Assembly: GCF_007474535.1 (NCBI RefSeq)
Contig: NZ_VKNW01000008.1
Location: 62,001-126,000 of the forward strand
Length of the DNA: 64,000 bases
Reading direction: 5' to 3'
DNA from: Chryseobacterium echinoideorum
Lineage (GTDB): Bacteria; Bacteroidota; Bacteroidia; Flavobacteriales; Weeksellaceae
The notes below the pieces were generated by a model that saw only the letters and a list, made by a program, of their open reading frames with translations, was not told where the DNA came from and searched no databases. How positions within the stretch are numbered: position 1 is the stretch's first letter; every line of letters begins with the position of its first letter. Made by a program: the position numbers and the translations under genes. Shown here piece after piece: positions 51,319-60,809 of the stretch.

Positions 51319-52365
51319 ATGAAGAGAAATATACATAAAAATTTATTTGGAATACTAAGATCTAAAGGTATTTTAGCTATTTCGAGTGGTTTGCTGTTGA
51401 TGTCTTGTGGTGCGCAGATGGGAGGATATAGTGAGACGGACGGCGTTTACTACGATCCTAATAAAGATACGTTGCCAGAAGGTGTAATTATTAATAATCA
51501 AGGAAATAGAGTAGGCGATTATTACGATTACTATAACGACAGTAATGTCATAGAAAATGCACAGATAAATCAGCAGCAACAAAATAACCGTTATAATAAT
51601 TGGAGTGATACCAATTTCAATTCATCTGCCACAGATTCTGACTGGGGCAATTTTGCCGGAAGTGAAACCAACTACTATGATAACTCATGGGGTTGGGGCT
51701 GGGGAGGAATGATGGGTTGGGGCTCACCTTGGGGCTGGAGCTATAATCCATACTGGGGCTGGGGTTCCGGTTGGGGAATGGGAGTTGGTTTTGGCTGGGG
51801 TAGCGGCTGGGGCTGGGGAGGCTTTAATCCTTATTGGGGATATGGCTGGAACAGCTGGAATACTCCTTACTGGGGCGGATGGGGAAATCCTTACTGGGGC
51901 TGGGGAACTGGTTACTGGGGAGGAAGTTATTATGCACCTGCTTACAGAAGAAGTGGAGCCAATGGACGATCAGGTTTTAATGGAAGCGCTTTATCAGGAT
52001 ACAGAAAAGGATCTGGATTTAGAAATAATACCAACGGTTTTAGATCAGGAAATACAAATATTGGCTTTAGACAAGGAAATACCAACTCAGGATTCAGACA
52101 AGGAACAACAAATGGGGGCTTTAGAAATCCATCCGGAATGAGAAATCCTAATAATGGTGTAAGACCTCAAAGACCAAACTATGACTACAGACCACAACAA
52201 TCACAGCCAAGAAGAAATGACAATTACAGACCAAGTGATAATGGCGGTTTCAGATCAGGCGGATCCAATTCCGGAAGCAGTGGAGGCTTTAGAGGTGGTT
52301 CTTCAGGAGGAGGTGGCTTCAGATCAGGCGGCGGTGGCGGCGGTTTCAGATCAGGCGGCAGATAA
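51319..52365 (+). CDS. Trp/Gly-rich low-complexity lipoprotein
   Basis: 348 residues. Signal peptide with lipobox LLMSC (Cys at about residue 30). Residues 30-120 are Asp/Asn/Tyr-rich. Residues 120-205 are extremely rich in Trp, Gly and Tyr (WGWGGMMGWGSPWGW, NPYWGWGSGWGMGV). Residues 215-280 repeat N-x-GFR-x-G-N-T units, and the end (about 310-348) is Gly/Ser/Phe/Arg (GGFRSGG repeats). Likely on the cell surface or outer membrane; the C-terminus could act as a sticky or aromatic-stacking region. It is followed 31 bases later by a FadL-type gene and is probably co-transcribed with it. Function unknown. Confidence 0.85.
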   Translation: MKRNIHKNLFGILRSKGILAISSGLLLMSCGAQMGGYSETDGVYYDPNKDTLPEGVIINNQGNRVGDYYDYYNDSNVIENAQINQQQQNNRYNNWSDTNFNSSATDSDWGNFAGSETNYYDNSWGWGWGGMMGWGSPWGWSYNPYWGWGSGWGMGVGFGWGSGWGWGGFNPYWGYGWNSWNTPYWGGWGNPYWGWGTGYWGGSYYAPAYRRSGANGRSGFNGSALSGYRKGSGFRNNTNGFRSGNTNIGFRQGNTNSGFRQGTTNGGFRNPSGMRNPNNGVRPQRPNYDYRPQQSQPRRNDNYRPSDNGGFRSGGSNSGSSGGFRGGSSGGGGFRSGGGGGGFRSGGR

Positions 52366-52395
52366 TATTAATCTTAATAACTATTCTTAAAAATA

Positions 52396-53823
52396 ATGTT
52401 AAAAAAATCTTTAGTATTAATGGGTGTTACTGCAGCGTTTTATCTGCAGGCTCAGGATATATCTGTAATCAGAAATTCTGTTGACGTTTATTCTAACACA
52501 CCAATGACAGGAAATTCAAAATTTAATGCAATGGCTGGTTCAAATGGAGCTTTGGGAGGCGATGCTTCTTCATTGCTTACCAACCCTGCCGGTTTAGGTG
52601 TGGCTATTGCAGGTGATGTTTCCGCAACATTGTCTATAGAAAATAACAAAAATACAAGTTCACTTGCAGGAAACTCAATCAATTATAATATTAGCAAAGC
52701 AAATATAGGTAATGTGGGAGGCGTTGCGGTCTTTCAGCTTATGACGGAAACTCCGTGGAAATTTATTAATCTTGGAGCTAATATTTCTACTACATCTATT
52801 GAAAATTATGTAGAATCTCCGGGTAATACAAATGTTGTAATTGCTAAAAATCTTATTGATGGTTCAGGAAATAATGTCATAGGAAACCTATCTTATCTGG
52901 GGCAGGCTTACAACCGATATGGCACTCAAACTAAATTTAATTTAGGTGTAGGAGCGAATTATAATAACTCACTGTATCTTGGTGCAAGTATTAATATGCA
53001 CTACGTAGATCTAGAACAATACGACAGTGCAAGTTTTGGATTAGATTTAGATAATACTGCTTATACTTTCGATAAACAGTATACTCCTTTTTCTGAAAAA
53101 TCAAACGGCTTCTCTGCAAGTCTTGGCGTGATCGGAAAAGTGACCAATCAACTGAGATTGGGAGCATCAATTGAAACACCGACTTGGTGGTCTTTGGATA
53201 GAATTTATACTGATCATTATACGGGAACAGATGGATATATTTATGCCGATAGTTTTGTAGAAGACAGAAGGTTCAGATCTCCAATGAAAGCTACTCTAAG
53301 CGGTGCATTTGTTCCAAGCAAAAATTTTGCTTTAAATGTAGATTATACATTGGGACTTACAAAACCAAGATATAAAGTTCAAGGAGATGCCGAAACAGAA
53401 TTAAACTCTTTCTTTAGTGACAATTATAAGAATATGTCTGAGATAAAAGTTGGAGCTGAGTATAGAATTAAGTCATTCCGTCTGAGAGGAGGGTATGCTT
53501 ATAGTTCAAGCCCGTTTGATAATATGACTGTAAGTGCATTTACTAACACAGGTTCTGTTTCGCAGACAAACTTCAGCAATCTGATTTTGGGAGACAGAAA
53601 TACGATTGGTGCTGGTTTAGGCTACGATTTTGGTAAGTTCTATGTTGATGCATCATATCAAAATATAACCTCAAACTATAAAAATCCTTTCCTCGCAGGA
53701 TATGAAGATTTCGGAACAGGGTATTATTCTGCGGATTTTGATGTGACAAATCCTGATTCTGTCGTGTCAGACGTAAAAAATGTAAGAAACAATTTCTTCC
53801 TGACTGTAGGATGGAAATTTTAA
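52396..53823 (+). CDS. FadL/OmpP1-type outer-membrane transport protein
   Basis: 475 residues. Signal peptide MLKKSLVLMGVTAAFYLQAQ. N-terminal hatch-like segment with 'AMAGSNGALGGDASSLLTNP' followed by AGL, the FadL-family signature (NP-AG), then about 14 amphipathic strands ending VGWKF with terminal Phe. FadL-type channels pass hydrophobic compounds across the outer membrane. The specific substrate is unknown. Same operon as the lipoprotein at 51319; terminator follows. Confidence 0.9.
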   Translation: MLKKSLVLMGVTAAFYLQAQDISVIRNSVDVYSNTPMTGNSKFNAMAGSNGALGGDASSLLTNPAGLGVAIAGDVSATLSIENNKNTSSLAGNSINYNISKANIGNVGGVAVFQLMTETPWKFINLGANISTTSIENYVESPGNTNVVIAKNLIDGSGNNVIGNLSYLGQAYNRYGTQTKFNLGVGANYNNSLYLGASINMHYVDLEQYDSASFGLDLDNTAYTFDKQYTPFSEKSNGFSASLGVIGKVTNQLRLGASIETPTWWSLDRIYTDHYTGTDGYIYADSFVEDRRFRSPMKATLSGAFVPSKNFALNVDYTLGLTKPRYKVQGDAETELNSFFSDNYKNMSEIKVGAEYRIKSFRLRGGYAYSSSPFDNMTVSAFTNTGSVSQTNFSNLILGDRNTIGAGLGYDFGKFYVDASYQNITSNYKNPFLAGYEDFGTGYYSADFDVTNPDSVVSDVKNVRNNFFLTVGWKF

Positions 53824-53840
53824 AATAATTGATTTTATAA

Positions 53841-53873
53841 AAGGCTTCAGAATTACTTTCTGAAGCCTTTTTT
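53841..53873. terminator. bidirectional terminator between the FadL-type gene and prfC
   Basis: GGCTTCAGAA / TTCTGAAGCC stem with short loop, T-run on + (CCTTTTTT) and A/T on the other side. Confidence 0.85.
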
Positions 53874-53910
53874 GTTGGTTGCAATCTACTTAAAATAATT
53901 TACGCTGCTA

Positions 53911-55506
53911 TTATGAATTTTGAAACTCACTAATGAAATGAAGCTTCACATTAGGAAATTTTTCCTGAGTCATATGAATGGTAAAAGAAGAATCTGCCAA
54001 AAATACAAGCTGATTGTATTTGTCTCGTGCTAAAAATCTCTGTTTCAATCTGGCAAATTCCTTGAATTCTTCAGATTTCTCATCTGCTTCCACCCAACAG
54101 GCTTTATGCATAGAAAGTGGCTCATAAGTACATTTTGCTCCATATTCATGCTCCAAACGATATTGTATTACTTCATACTGAAGTGCTCCAACGGTTCCGA
54201 TAATTTTTCTGTTATTCATTTCAAGAGTAAACAGCTGGGCAACACCTTCATCCATCAACTGATCAATTCCTTTAGCAAGCTGTTTTGCTTTTAAAGGATC
54301 ATTATTATTAATATATCTGAAATGTTCAGGAGAGAAATTCGGAATTCCTTTGAAACTCAATTTTTCGCCGCCCGTCAATGTATCTCCAATTCTGAAATTT
54401 CCTGTATCATGTAAACCTACAATATCACCAGGAAAACTTTCATCTACCACCTCTTTTTTATCAGCAAAGAAAGCATTGGGAGAAGAAAATTTCATTTTTT
54501 TTCCTTCCCTTACTAATAAATAGTTTTCGTTTCTTTTAAATGTTCCTGAAACAATTTTCACAAAAGCCAAACGGTCTCTGTGTTTAGGGTCCATATTGGC
54601 ATGAATCTTAAATACAAAACCCGTGAACTGATTTTCTTCCGGCTTTACTATACGTAGATCACTTTCTTTGGGTTGTGGCATCGGTGCAATATCAATGAAC
54701 GCATCCAAAAGCTCACGAACTCCGAAATTGTTTAAAGCTGAACCGAAAAATACAGGCTGAAGGTCTCCTTTCATATAATCTTCACGGCTAAATTCAGGAT
54801 AAACAGACTGTACAAGATCTAGCTCTTCTCTTAAAGTAGCTGCTGCTTTTTCACCGATTACCTCATCAACAGAAGTATCATTAATATCATCAAACTTAAT
54901 TGCCTCGCCAACTTTCTGTTTTTTCTCTTCCAAAAAGAGCTGTATATTATTTTCCCAGATATTGTATATTCCCTGAAAATCACTTCCCATACCAATCGGT
55001 AATGAAAGCGGACAGACTGTTAATCCCAGTTTTTGTTCTACTTCATCCAGCAAATCAAATGCATCTTTACCTTCACGGTCTAGCTTATTGATGAAAACCA
55101 ACATAGGAATATTTCTCATACGACAAACCTGAACCAGTTTTTCTGTCTGTTCCTCAACCCCTTTTGCTACATCAATCACAACAATAACAGAATCTACAGC
55201 GGTTAAAGTTCGGTAAGTATCTTCAGCAAAATCTTTGTGACCGGGAGTATCAAGAATATTAATTTTGTGATCTCTGTACTCAAATGCCAAAACGGATGTT
55301 GCTACAGAAATTCCTCTCTGCCTCTCAATTTCCATGAAATCGGAAGTAGCTCCTTTTTTTATTTTGTTGGATTTTACTGCGCCAGCTTCCTGAATTGCAC
55401 CTCCGAAGAGAAGTAGTTTTTCGGTAAGAGTGGTTTTTCCGGCATCGGGGTGAGAAATAATCCCGAATGTTTTTCTTTTTTCTATTTCTTTGATTAAGTC
55501 TGACAT
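53911..55506 (-). CDS. prfC: peptide chain release factor 3
   Basis: 531 residues. Translational GTPase that recycles RF1/RF2 after termination. G1 HPDAGKTTLTEKLL (about 20-33), G2 TSDFMEIERQRGISV (about 53-67), G3 DTPGHKDF (about 86-93), G4 NKLDREG (about 140-146). The C-terminal half contains the domain II/III elements 'VGALQYEVIQYRLEHEYGAK' as in RF3 rather than EF-G. Confidence 0.97.
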   Translation of the reverse strand: MSDLIKEIEKRKTFGIISHPDAGKTTLTEKLLLFGGAIQEAGAVKSNKIKKGATSDFMEIERQRGISVATSVLAFEYRDHKINILDTPGHKDFAEDTYRTLTAVDSVIVVIDVAKGVEEQTEKLVQVCRMRNIPMLVFINKLDREGKDAFDLLDEVEQKLGLTVCPLSLPIGMGSDFQGIYNIWENNIQLFLEEKKQKVGEAIKFDDINDTSVDEVIGEKAAATLREELDLVQSVYPEFSREDYMKGDLQPVFFGSALNNFGVRELLDAFIDIAPMPQPKESDLRIVKPEENQFTGFVFKIHANMDPKHRDRLAFVKIVSGTFKRNENYLLVREGKKMKFSSPNAFFADKKEVVDESFPGDIVGLHDTGNFRIGDTLTGGEKLSFKGIPNFSPEHFRYINNNDPLKAKQLAKGIDQLMDEGVAQLFTLEMNNRKIIGTVGALQYEVIQYRLEHEYGAKCTYEPLSMHKACWVEADEKSEEFKEFARLKQRFLARDKYNQLVFLADSSFTIHMTQEKFPNVKLHFISEFQNS

Positions 55507-55636
55507 ATCGTATTTTGAAGTTGCAAAAATCGTGAATTTTAATGGATTGTGAAAATCTAATATTTCGGAACAGAGTACCTTACATTTACTTGTTCAATTA
55601 TAAGGCTGATGTAAGTGTTTTCAACGACAAAAAAAT

Positions 55637-55644
55637 TATCTTTG
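55637..55644 (+). promoter_or_regulatory. candidate -7 element of the CPBP gene
   Basis: TATCTTTG, full match to TAnnTTTG, 18 bases before the ATG at 55663. The -33 region has TTTTC about 16-18 bases upstream instead of TTTG at 19. Confidence 0.45.
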
Positions 55645-55662
55645 TTACTGTAATTTTTAGAC

Positions 55663-56493
55663 ATGGAAAAAAACAGATATCCGAAATTTATTTTTGATTG
55701 GGTGGGAGGTTTAATTCTTTTTGCAGGCTACATTGCAGGAAGTATGTTGGTAGGCTTTTTTATATTGATTGTGAAGGTTCTTTTTCAGATTGATGTGGCT
55801 CAGAAGCCTTGGTTTCTAATGCTTGGCAATGCTGTGGTATTTCCATTAATTATTGCCTTTTTCGATTTTTTTGTAGTGCGTCCTTCTACAAAAATGAAAT
55901 TGAATTTTAATTTTTCACCCACAAATTTTTCTACCTACCTTCTCGTTTTTCCTATGATGTTCGGAATGATGCTGATAGGGGAATTTACGACCTCGCTTAT
56001 TCCAACAACAGGACCTTTTTTTGGAGATATTTATCGGTTTTTTGAAAATGTAATGAAAAGTTTAACTGATGATCCAGCCGTTATGATTATAGCAGCTGTG
56101 ATTATGGCACCCGTTTTTGAAGAAATTATTTTCAGGGGAATCATTCAGAAAGGGATGATTAATAACGGGGTAAAGCCTTGGAAGGCAATTGTAGTTGCGT
56201 CTTTATTATTTGGTCTTATTCATGGAAATCCTTGGCAATTTGTAGGAGCATCGTTGCTAGGAACGGTTTTAGGATTAGTTTATTACAAAACAAAATCATT
56301 GCTTTTGCCGATTCTGCTGCATGGTTTTAATAATTTAACTTCATCAATTCTTATTTTTTATACCCAGAAAGAAAGTTTTGCAGAGGCTTTTCGTTTGGAA
56401 GAATGGATGATATTAATTATCGGAATTATATTGTTTGCGTTATTTTATTACTTATTTATGAAAAAACATAAAATACATTATTCTGAAAATTAG
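55663..56493 (+). CDS. CPBP (CAAX/Abi) family intramembrane metalloprotease
   Basis: 276 residues with about eight membrane helices. The family motifs are complete: EEIIFRG (EExxxR, about residue 165), a F-x-x-x-H element in FGLIHGNPWQF (about 200) and the later HGFNN (about 240). Bacterial members include prenyl-protein-type proteases and bacteriocin self-immunity proteins; most are uncharacterised. No bacteriocin gene is nearby. Inner membrane. Confidence 0.9.
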   Translation: MEKNRYPKFIFDWVGGLILFAGYIAGSMLVGFFILIVKVLFQIDVAQKPWFLMLGNAVVFPLIIAFFDFFVVRPSTKMKLNFNFSPTNFSTYLLVFPMMFGMMLIGEFTTSLIPTTGPFFGDIYRFFENVMKSLTDDPAVMIIAAVIMAPVFEEIIFRGIIQKGMINNGVKPWKAIVVASLLFGLIHGNPWQFVGASLLGTVLGLVYYKTKSLLLPILLHGFNNLTSSILIFYTQKESFAEAFRLEEWMILIIGIILFALFYYLFMKKHKIHYSEN

Positions 56494-56527
56494 CATCGGT
56501 GAATTTAGGAGTAAAGTATAAAAAAGC

Positions 56528-56555
56528 ATATCAATTTTCATGATATTCTTTTTTT
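56528..56555 (+). terminator. intrinsic terminator of the CPBP gene
   Basis: ATATCA / TGATAT stem with a 7-base loop, then TCTTTTTTT. Confidence 0.5.
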
Positions 56556-56560
56556 AGTTA

Positions 56561-57778
56561 TTAATTTTTAGGCTTAATCATCCATGGAATAATAAAGTAG
56601 AAAGCAGTGGCGGTCACCGTAAGCAGAATACCGGTTCCGATCCATAAAATCATAAAACCAAATTTTTCAGCTATTAAAGTTCCAAGGTAAGGAGTTATAA
56701 TAAATGCAATAGAAAATGCAATCCCATTGAGTCCCATATAAGCTCCTTTATTGTTTTTTCCGGATCTGAGAGCCGTAATTGTTGACATAAATGGTAATGC
56801 CCAAATTTCTCCCACAGATAGCAAGGTCATCGAAATAATCAGCGTTATCATGCTGTAGTCAAATCCAAGCATTGTATAAGAAAGTCCGCAAATAAAAGTT
56901 CCCAAAAACATAGTTTTGGCTAAGTTGAGGTATTTTTCTGCTGCCTGAACCAATCCCATTTCCAATAATACAACTATAAAACCGCTGTAACCCAGAAGAT
57001 AACCAATATTCTGCTGGCTTATATGCGCTGTTTCTTTATAAAAAATCGTCAAAGTACTAAAAAGCTGAAAAAAACATATTGAAAAAAGCATACACAAAAA
57101 ACAGTAAATCAGAAATTTGCCATCTTTATAAGGTGAGTTTTCTTTTTTCAGTTCAATAGCTTCTTTTACTTTTCTTGCTTTCAATTTTGCTAATTTATTC
57201 CGTTTATTAAAAAAGATAATATATAGAATACCTGCTGACAGCGCAGCCAGAGCATTAGAATAAAACAAAAACTCATAAGATATTGCCGATAAAATTCCAC
57301 CTAAAGCAGGACCGATGGAAAACCCCAGATTAATTGCCATTCGGTTTAGAGAAAAAGCCCGTGTTATGTTTTCAGGTTTTGCATATTTGGTAATAGCAAC
57401 TGAGTTGGCAGGACGAAATGAATCGCTTACAATACTTTGCAATAAAATGATGGCTGCCACTCCGATTTCTGTTTTAAATAATGGAATTAAACAAAATAAC
57501 GGAACACTCAATAATAAGCTGAGATATTGTACTTTATATTCTCCGAATTTGTCGGTTATAAAACCTCCAAACCATGAACCGATTACCGAACCGATTCCAA
57601 AGAAACTTAGTACAATACCCGTGTTTTCTATATTAAATTTTAAATGGTCAGTCATGTAAACACCCAAAAAGGGAAGTACCATCGAACCGGAACGGTTGAT
57701 GAGCATAACCAAAGCTAACATCCAGCTTTCTTTAGAGAGTCCTTTGAAGGAGTTAGTGTATAAATGTATAAGTTTCAC
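56561..57778 (-). CDS. MFS transporter
   Basis: 405 residues, 12 hydrophobic segments with a longer central loop (about 195-215, Lys-rich). The loop 2-3 motif appears as SWFGGFITDKFGEYKV, and 'ALGGILSAISYEFLFYSNAL' is typical of drug/proton antiporters (DHA1-like). Substrate unknown. Converges with the CPBP gene and is separated from glnS by a strong terminator. Confidence 0.88.
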   Translation of the reverse strand: MKLIHLYTNSFKGLSKESWMLALVMLINRSGSMVLPFLGVYMTDHLKFNIENTGIVLSFFGIGSVIGSWFGGFITDKFGEYKVQYLSLLLSVPLFCLIPLFKTEIGVAAIILLQSIVSDSFRPANSVAITKYAKPENITRAFSLNRMAINLGFSIGPALGGILSAISYEFLFYSNALAALSAGILYIIFFNKRNKLAKLKARKVKEAIELKKENSPYKDGKFLIYCFLCMLFSICFFQLFSTLTIFYKETAHISQQNIGYLLGYSGFIVVLLEMGLVQAAEKYLNLAKTMFLGTFICGLSYTMLGFDYSMITLIISMTLLSVGEIWALPFMSTITALRSGKNNKGAYMGLNGIAFSIAFIITPYLGTLIAEKFGFMILWIGTGILLTVTATAFYFIIPWMIKPKN

Positions 57779-57828
57779 AATTTCTAAAATTTAATAGTTT
57801 ATTTAATAGTCCGGATTTATAAAAACGA

Positions 57829-57860
57829 AAAAACAGGACTTAAAAAATAAGCCCTGTTTT
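57829..57860. terminator. intrinsic terminator of glnS
   Basis: AAACAGGACTTA / TAAGCCCTGTTT with one mismatch; on the minus strand followed by TTTTTTCGTTTTT. Confidence 0.75.
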
Positions 57861-57883
57861 ATTTATTTAAATAAACAATTTTT

Positions 57884-59557
57884 TTACTCCGGCTTATAAG
57901 AGTCTTTCAATGTCACAGTTCTGTTGAATACAAAATTGGTATCCGTAGAATCCTGGTCTTTTGTAAAATAGCCAATTCTCTGGAATTGAAGAGGTTCTCC
58001 AATCGCAACATCTTTTAAGCTTGGCTCAGCAAATCCCTGAATTGTCGTTACAGAATCAGGATTGATGAAGTTTAAGAAGTCTACATCTTTCTCTGCATCA
58101 GGCTGTTCTACTGTAAATAATTTATCGTAATTTCTTACTTCCACCGGAATTGCGTGTTTTGCAGAAACCCAGTGAATCGTGCCTTTTACTTTTCTTAAGC
58201 TTTCTTCAGTTCCGCTTCCAGACTTAGATTTTTCGTCATAAGTCGCATAAATTGTCGTGATTTCTCCGTTTTCATCTTTTTCTACTCTTTCTCCTTTAAT
58301 GATATAAGCAGATTTCAGGCGAACTTCACCGCCTAACTTTAATCTGAAAAATTTGTTATTTGCTTCTTCCTTAAAGTCTTCACGCTCAATATACAGTTCT
58401 CTTGAAAACGGAATTTCTCTTGTTCCTGCATTTTCCTGTTCAGGATTGTTTTCTGTTTCCAGCCATTCTTCTTTTCCTTCAGGATAGTTTTCAATGATCA
58501 ATTTCACAGGATCTACCACCGTCATTACACGTTTTGCGATCTTATTCAAATCTTCACGAACGCAGAATTCCAATAGCTGAATTTCAATTAAGTTTTCTCT
58601 TTTGGCAACTCCTACTTTTTCAATGAAATTTCTAATGGATACTGGGGTAAAACCTTTTCTTCTCATTCCGGAAATCGTAGGCATTCTCGGATCATCCCAA
58701 CCATTCACTACTTTTTCGGCAATCAGCCTCTGTAGTTTTCTTTTCGAAGTAATCATGTAAGAAACATTCATTCTCGCAAATTCTCTCTGCTTGTTTTTTA
58801 CTTTTCCTTCTTCATAAACCTGATCTAAATACCAGTTATAAAGCGGTCTGTGATTTTCAAACTCCAAAGAACACAGTGAGTGAGAAATTTGTTCGATATA
58901 GTCAGATTCACCATGCGCCCAGTCGTACATAGGATAAATTTTCCACGCCGTTCCTGTTCTGTGGTGAGGTTTGTTCAGAATTCTGTACATGACAGGATCA
59001 CGCATATTCATATTGGGCGAAGTCATGTCGATTTTTGCACGAAGAGACATCGAACCGCTTTCAAATTCTCCGTTTTTCATTCTTTCGAATAAATCTAAAG
59101 ATTCTTCAACAGGACGATTTCTGTATGGTGATTCAATTCCCGGTTCAGCAGGATTTTTTCTCTGCTCAGTGATCAATTCGGAAGGCTGCTCATCTACATA
59201 AGCTTTTCCTTCTTTAATAAGCTGAACTGCCCAATCGTAAAGCTGCTGGAAGTAATCGGAAGCGTACAACTCTTTATCCCATTTAAAACCAAGCCATTCA
59301 ACATCTTTTTTTATTGAATCTACAAATTCCTGTTCTTCTTTTTCAGGATTTGTATCGTCGAAACGGAGATTTACGGGAGCATTGTATTTTTCGCCTAAGC
59401 CAAAGTTGATGCAGATCGCTTTTGTATGTCCTACATGCAGATAACCGTTGGGCTCAGGCGGAAAACGGAAACGGATATGATCTCTTTCCAGACCGTTTGC
59501 CAGATCTTCTTCTATGATTTGCTCAATAAAATTGAGTGATTTTTTTTCTTCTTCCAT
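57884..59557 (-). CDS. glnS: glutaminyl-tRNA synthetase
   Basis: 557 residues from ATG 59557 (MEEEKKSLNFIEQII); an upstream TTG extension (59590) is rejected. Class I synthetase: HIGH-like motif in PPEPNGYLHVGHTKAI (about 33-48) and the KMSKS-like ITSKRKLQRLI (about 265). C-terminal two-barrel anticodon-binding region (about 335-545). Attaches Gln to tRNA-Gln. CAAATTTA on + at 59595 gives TAAATTTG, a possible -7 box 38 bases upstream. Confidence 0.97.
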   Translation of the reverse strand: MEEEKKSLNFIEQIIEEDLANGLERDHIRFRFPPEPNGYLHVGHTKAICINFGLGEKYNAPVNLRFDDTNPEKEEQEFVDSIKKDVEWLGFKWDKELYASDYFQQLYDWAVQLIKEGKAYVDEQPSELITEQRKNPAEPGIESPYRNRPVEESLDLFERMKNGEFESGSMSLRAKIDMTSPNMNMRDPVMYRILNKPHHRTGTAWKIYPMYDWAHGESDYIEQISHSLCSLEFENHRPLYNWYLDQVYEEGKVKNKQREFARMNVSYMITSKRKLQRLIAEKVVNGWDDPRMPTISGMRRKGFTPVSIRNFIEKVGVAKRENLIEIQLLEFCVREDLNKIAKRVMTVVDPVKLIIENYPEGKEEWLETENNPEQENAGTREIPFSRELYIEREDFKEEANNKFFRLKLGGEVRLKSAYIIKGERVEKDENGEITTIYATYDEKSKSGSGTEESLRKVKGTIHWVSAKHAIPVEVRNYDKLFTVEQPDAEKDVDFLNFINPDSVTTIQGFAEPSLKDVAIGEPLQFQRIGYFTKDQDSTDTNFVFNRTVTLKDSYKPE

Positions 59558-59711
59558 TAAGTTCGCTTTAAAAGTCGCACCAGACGACAATTTGCAAATT
59601 TAGTAAATTTAGATGTTTAAAAAAAAATAAAGATTTTTAAAGAAAATTCACAACTATTGGAACTTTTTCACGATTTTTGCTTTACCAAAAAATAAATATT
59701 ACCTGTACGTT

Positions 59712-59789
59712 ATGAATAAGTTCAAAAAAAAATTCTCTGACTTTTTAAATTACATCAAAAAATCTATTTTTATTGATGGTGTAGTTTAA
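59712..59789 (+). CDS. possible 25-residue small basic peptide
   Basis: MNKFKKKFSDFLNYIKKSIF..., amphipathic and Lys/Phe-rich, ending at a TAA directly next to the menC stop on the other strand. No promoter box or family support. It could be a real small gene, part of a lost gene, or chance. Confidence 0.2.
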   Translation: MNKFKKKFSDFLNYIKKSIFIDGVV

Positions 59790-60809
59790 CTATTTTTCAA
59801 GAATACCTGTTTCAAAGAAAAGTTTATCCCCATCTAAATGTAAGGAACTGGAAAAGTTATTTGTAAATAAATTTCCTGTTCCTAATCCTTGGGGCATATT
59901 GCTTTTCTTTGTAAAAGTGTACTGAGAAATAGCATTAAGACCTATGTTGCTTTCCAGTGCTGAGGTAATCCACCACCCAATATTAGTTTTTTCGGCAAGG
60001 AATATCCACTCATCTGATCCGGAAAAACCTCCAACTAGTGCAGGTTTTAGGATGATATACTGAGGTTTGATTGTTTCAAGGAGCTTTTTCTTTTCAAGAT
60101 AATCAGTTATACCTATTAATTCTTCATCCAGCGCAATTGGAATTGGTGTATCAAAGCATAACTCTGTCATGTCATCCCAATTTCCTGCTTTTATAGGCTG
60201 TTCTATAGAATGAATTTCTAAATCTGCTAGTTGCCTCAAAACGATCTTTGCTTCCTCTTTAGTAAAACCTCCATTAGCATCAACCCGAATTTCAAGCTGG
60301 TCTTTTGTGAATGTTTTTCTTAACTCTTGAAGAATTGTATATTCCGATTGCCAGTCTACACCAATTTTTAATTTAATACAATAAAAACCGTTTTCCAGCT
60401 TATCTGTAATTTGTTCCTGCATATATTCAACATCACCCATCCAGATCAGTCCGTTGATTGTTATTGCTGATTTTCCTTCGGTAAACTCGCTCGGGAAATA
60501 AATGTTTTTTCCATGTTGGAGATTGAGCATTGCCTGTTCGTAACCAAACCAGATTGAAGGAAATTCTTTTAATTCATCCTTTAAAAAGTCAGGGTTGTGA
60601 TTGATGTTTTCACAAAGCCATTGCAGTTTTTCTTCATAATCGGGTCGGTCATCAAAGCTCAATCCCCGAAAAATTGCACATTCACCGATGCCTTTTTTAT
60701 CCTTGTCGAAAACTTCGAGAATATAAGTCTCCTTATCAAGCAAAACGCCGCGAGATGTTCCACTCGGGCGTTTAAATTGTAATAAATATTTAAAATATTT
60801 TGCTGTCAT
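59790..60809 (-). CDS. menC: o-succinylbenzoate synthase
   Basis: 339 residues, enolase superfamily. Catalytic and metal residues are visible: KLKIG (K-x-K, about residues 145-150), the metal Asp in RVDANGGF (about 175), Glu in SIEQPI (about 200), Asp/Glu in IALDEELIG (about 225) and a Lys in 'YIILKPALVGGF' (about 250). It dehydrates SHCHC to o-succinylbenzoate in menaquinone synthesis. Its ATG overlaps the fbp stop by one base (TAATG), so translation is probably coupled. Other men genes are not in the window. Confidence 0.88.
   Translation of the reverse strand: MTAKYFKYLLQFKRPSGTSRGVLLDKETYILEVFDKDKKGIGECAIFRGLSFDDRPDYEEKLQWLCENINHNPDFLKDELKEFPSIWFGYEQAMLNLQHGKNIYFPSEFTEGKSAITINGLIWMGDVEYMQEQITDKLENGFYCIKLKIGVDWQSEYTILQELRKTFTKDQLEIRVDANGGFTKEEAKIVLRQLADLEIHSIEQPIKAGNWDDMTELCFDTPIPIALDEELIGITDYLEKKKLLETIKPQYIILKPALVGGFSGSDEWIFLAEKTNIGWWITSALESNIGLNAISQYTFTKKSNMPQGLGTGNLFTNNFSSSLHLDGDKLFFETGILEK

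Noticed and set aside
51660..52360. Short tandem DNA repeats that might be a CRISPR or VNTR
   Set aside because: The repeats stay in frame with the lipoprotein gene, vary in length and have no spacer structure; they encode the Trp/Gly and GFR repeats.
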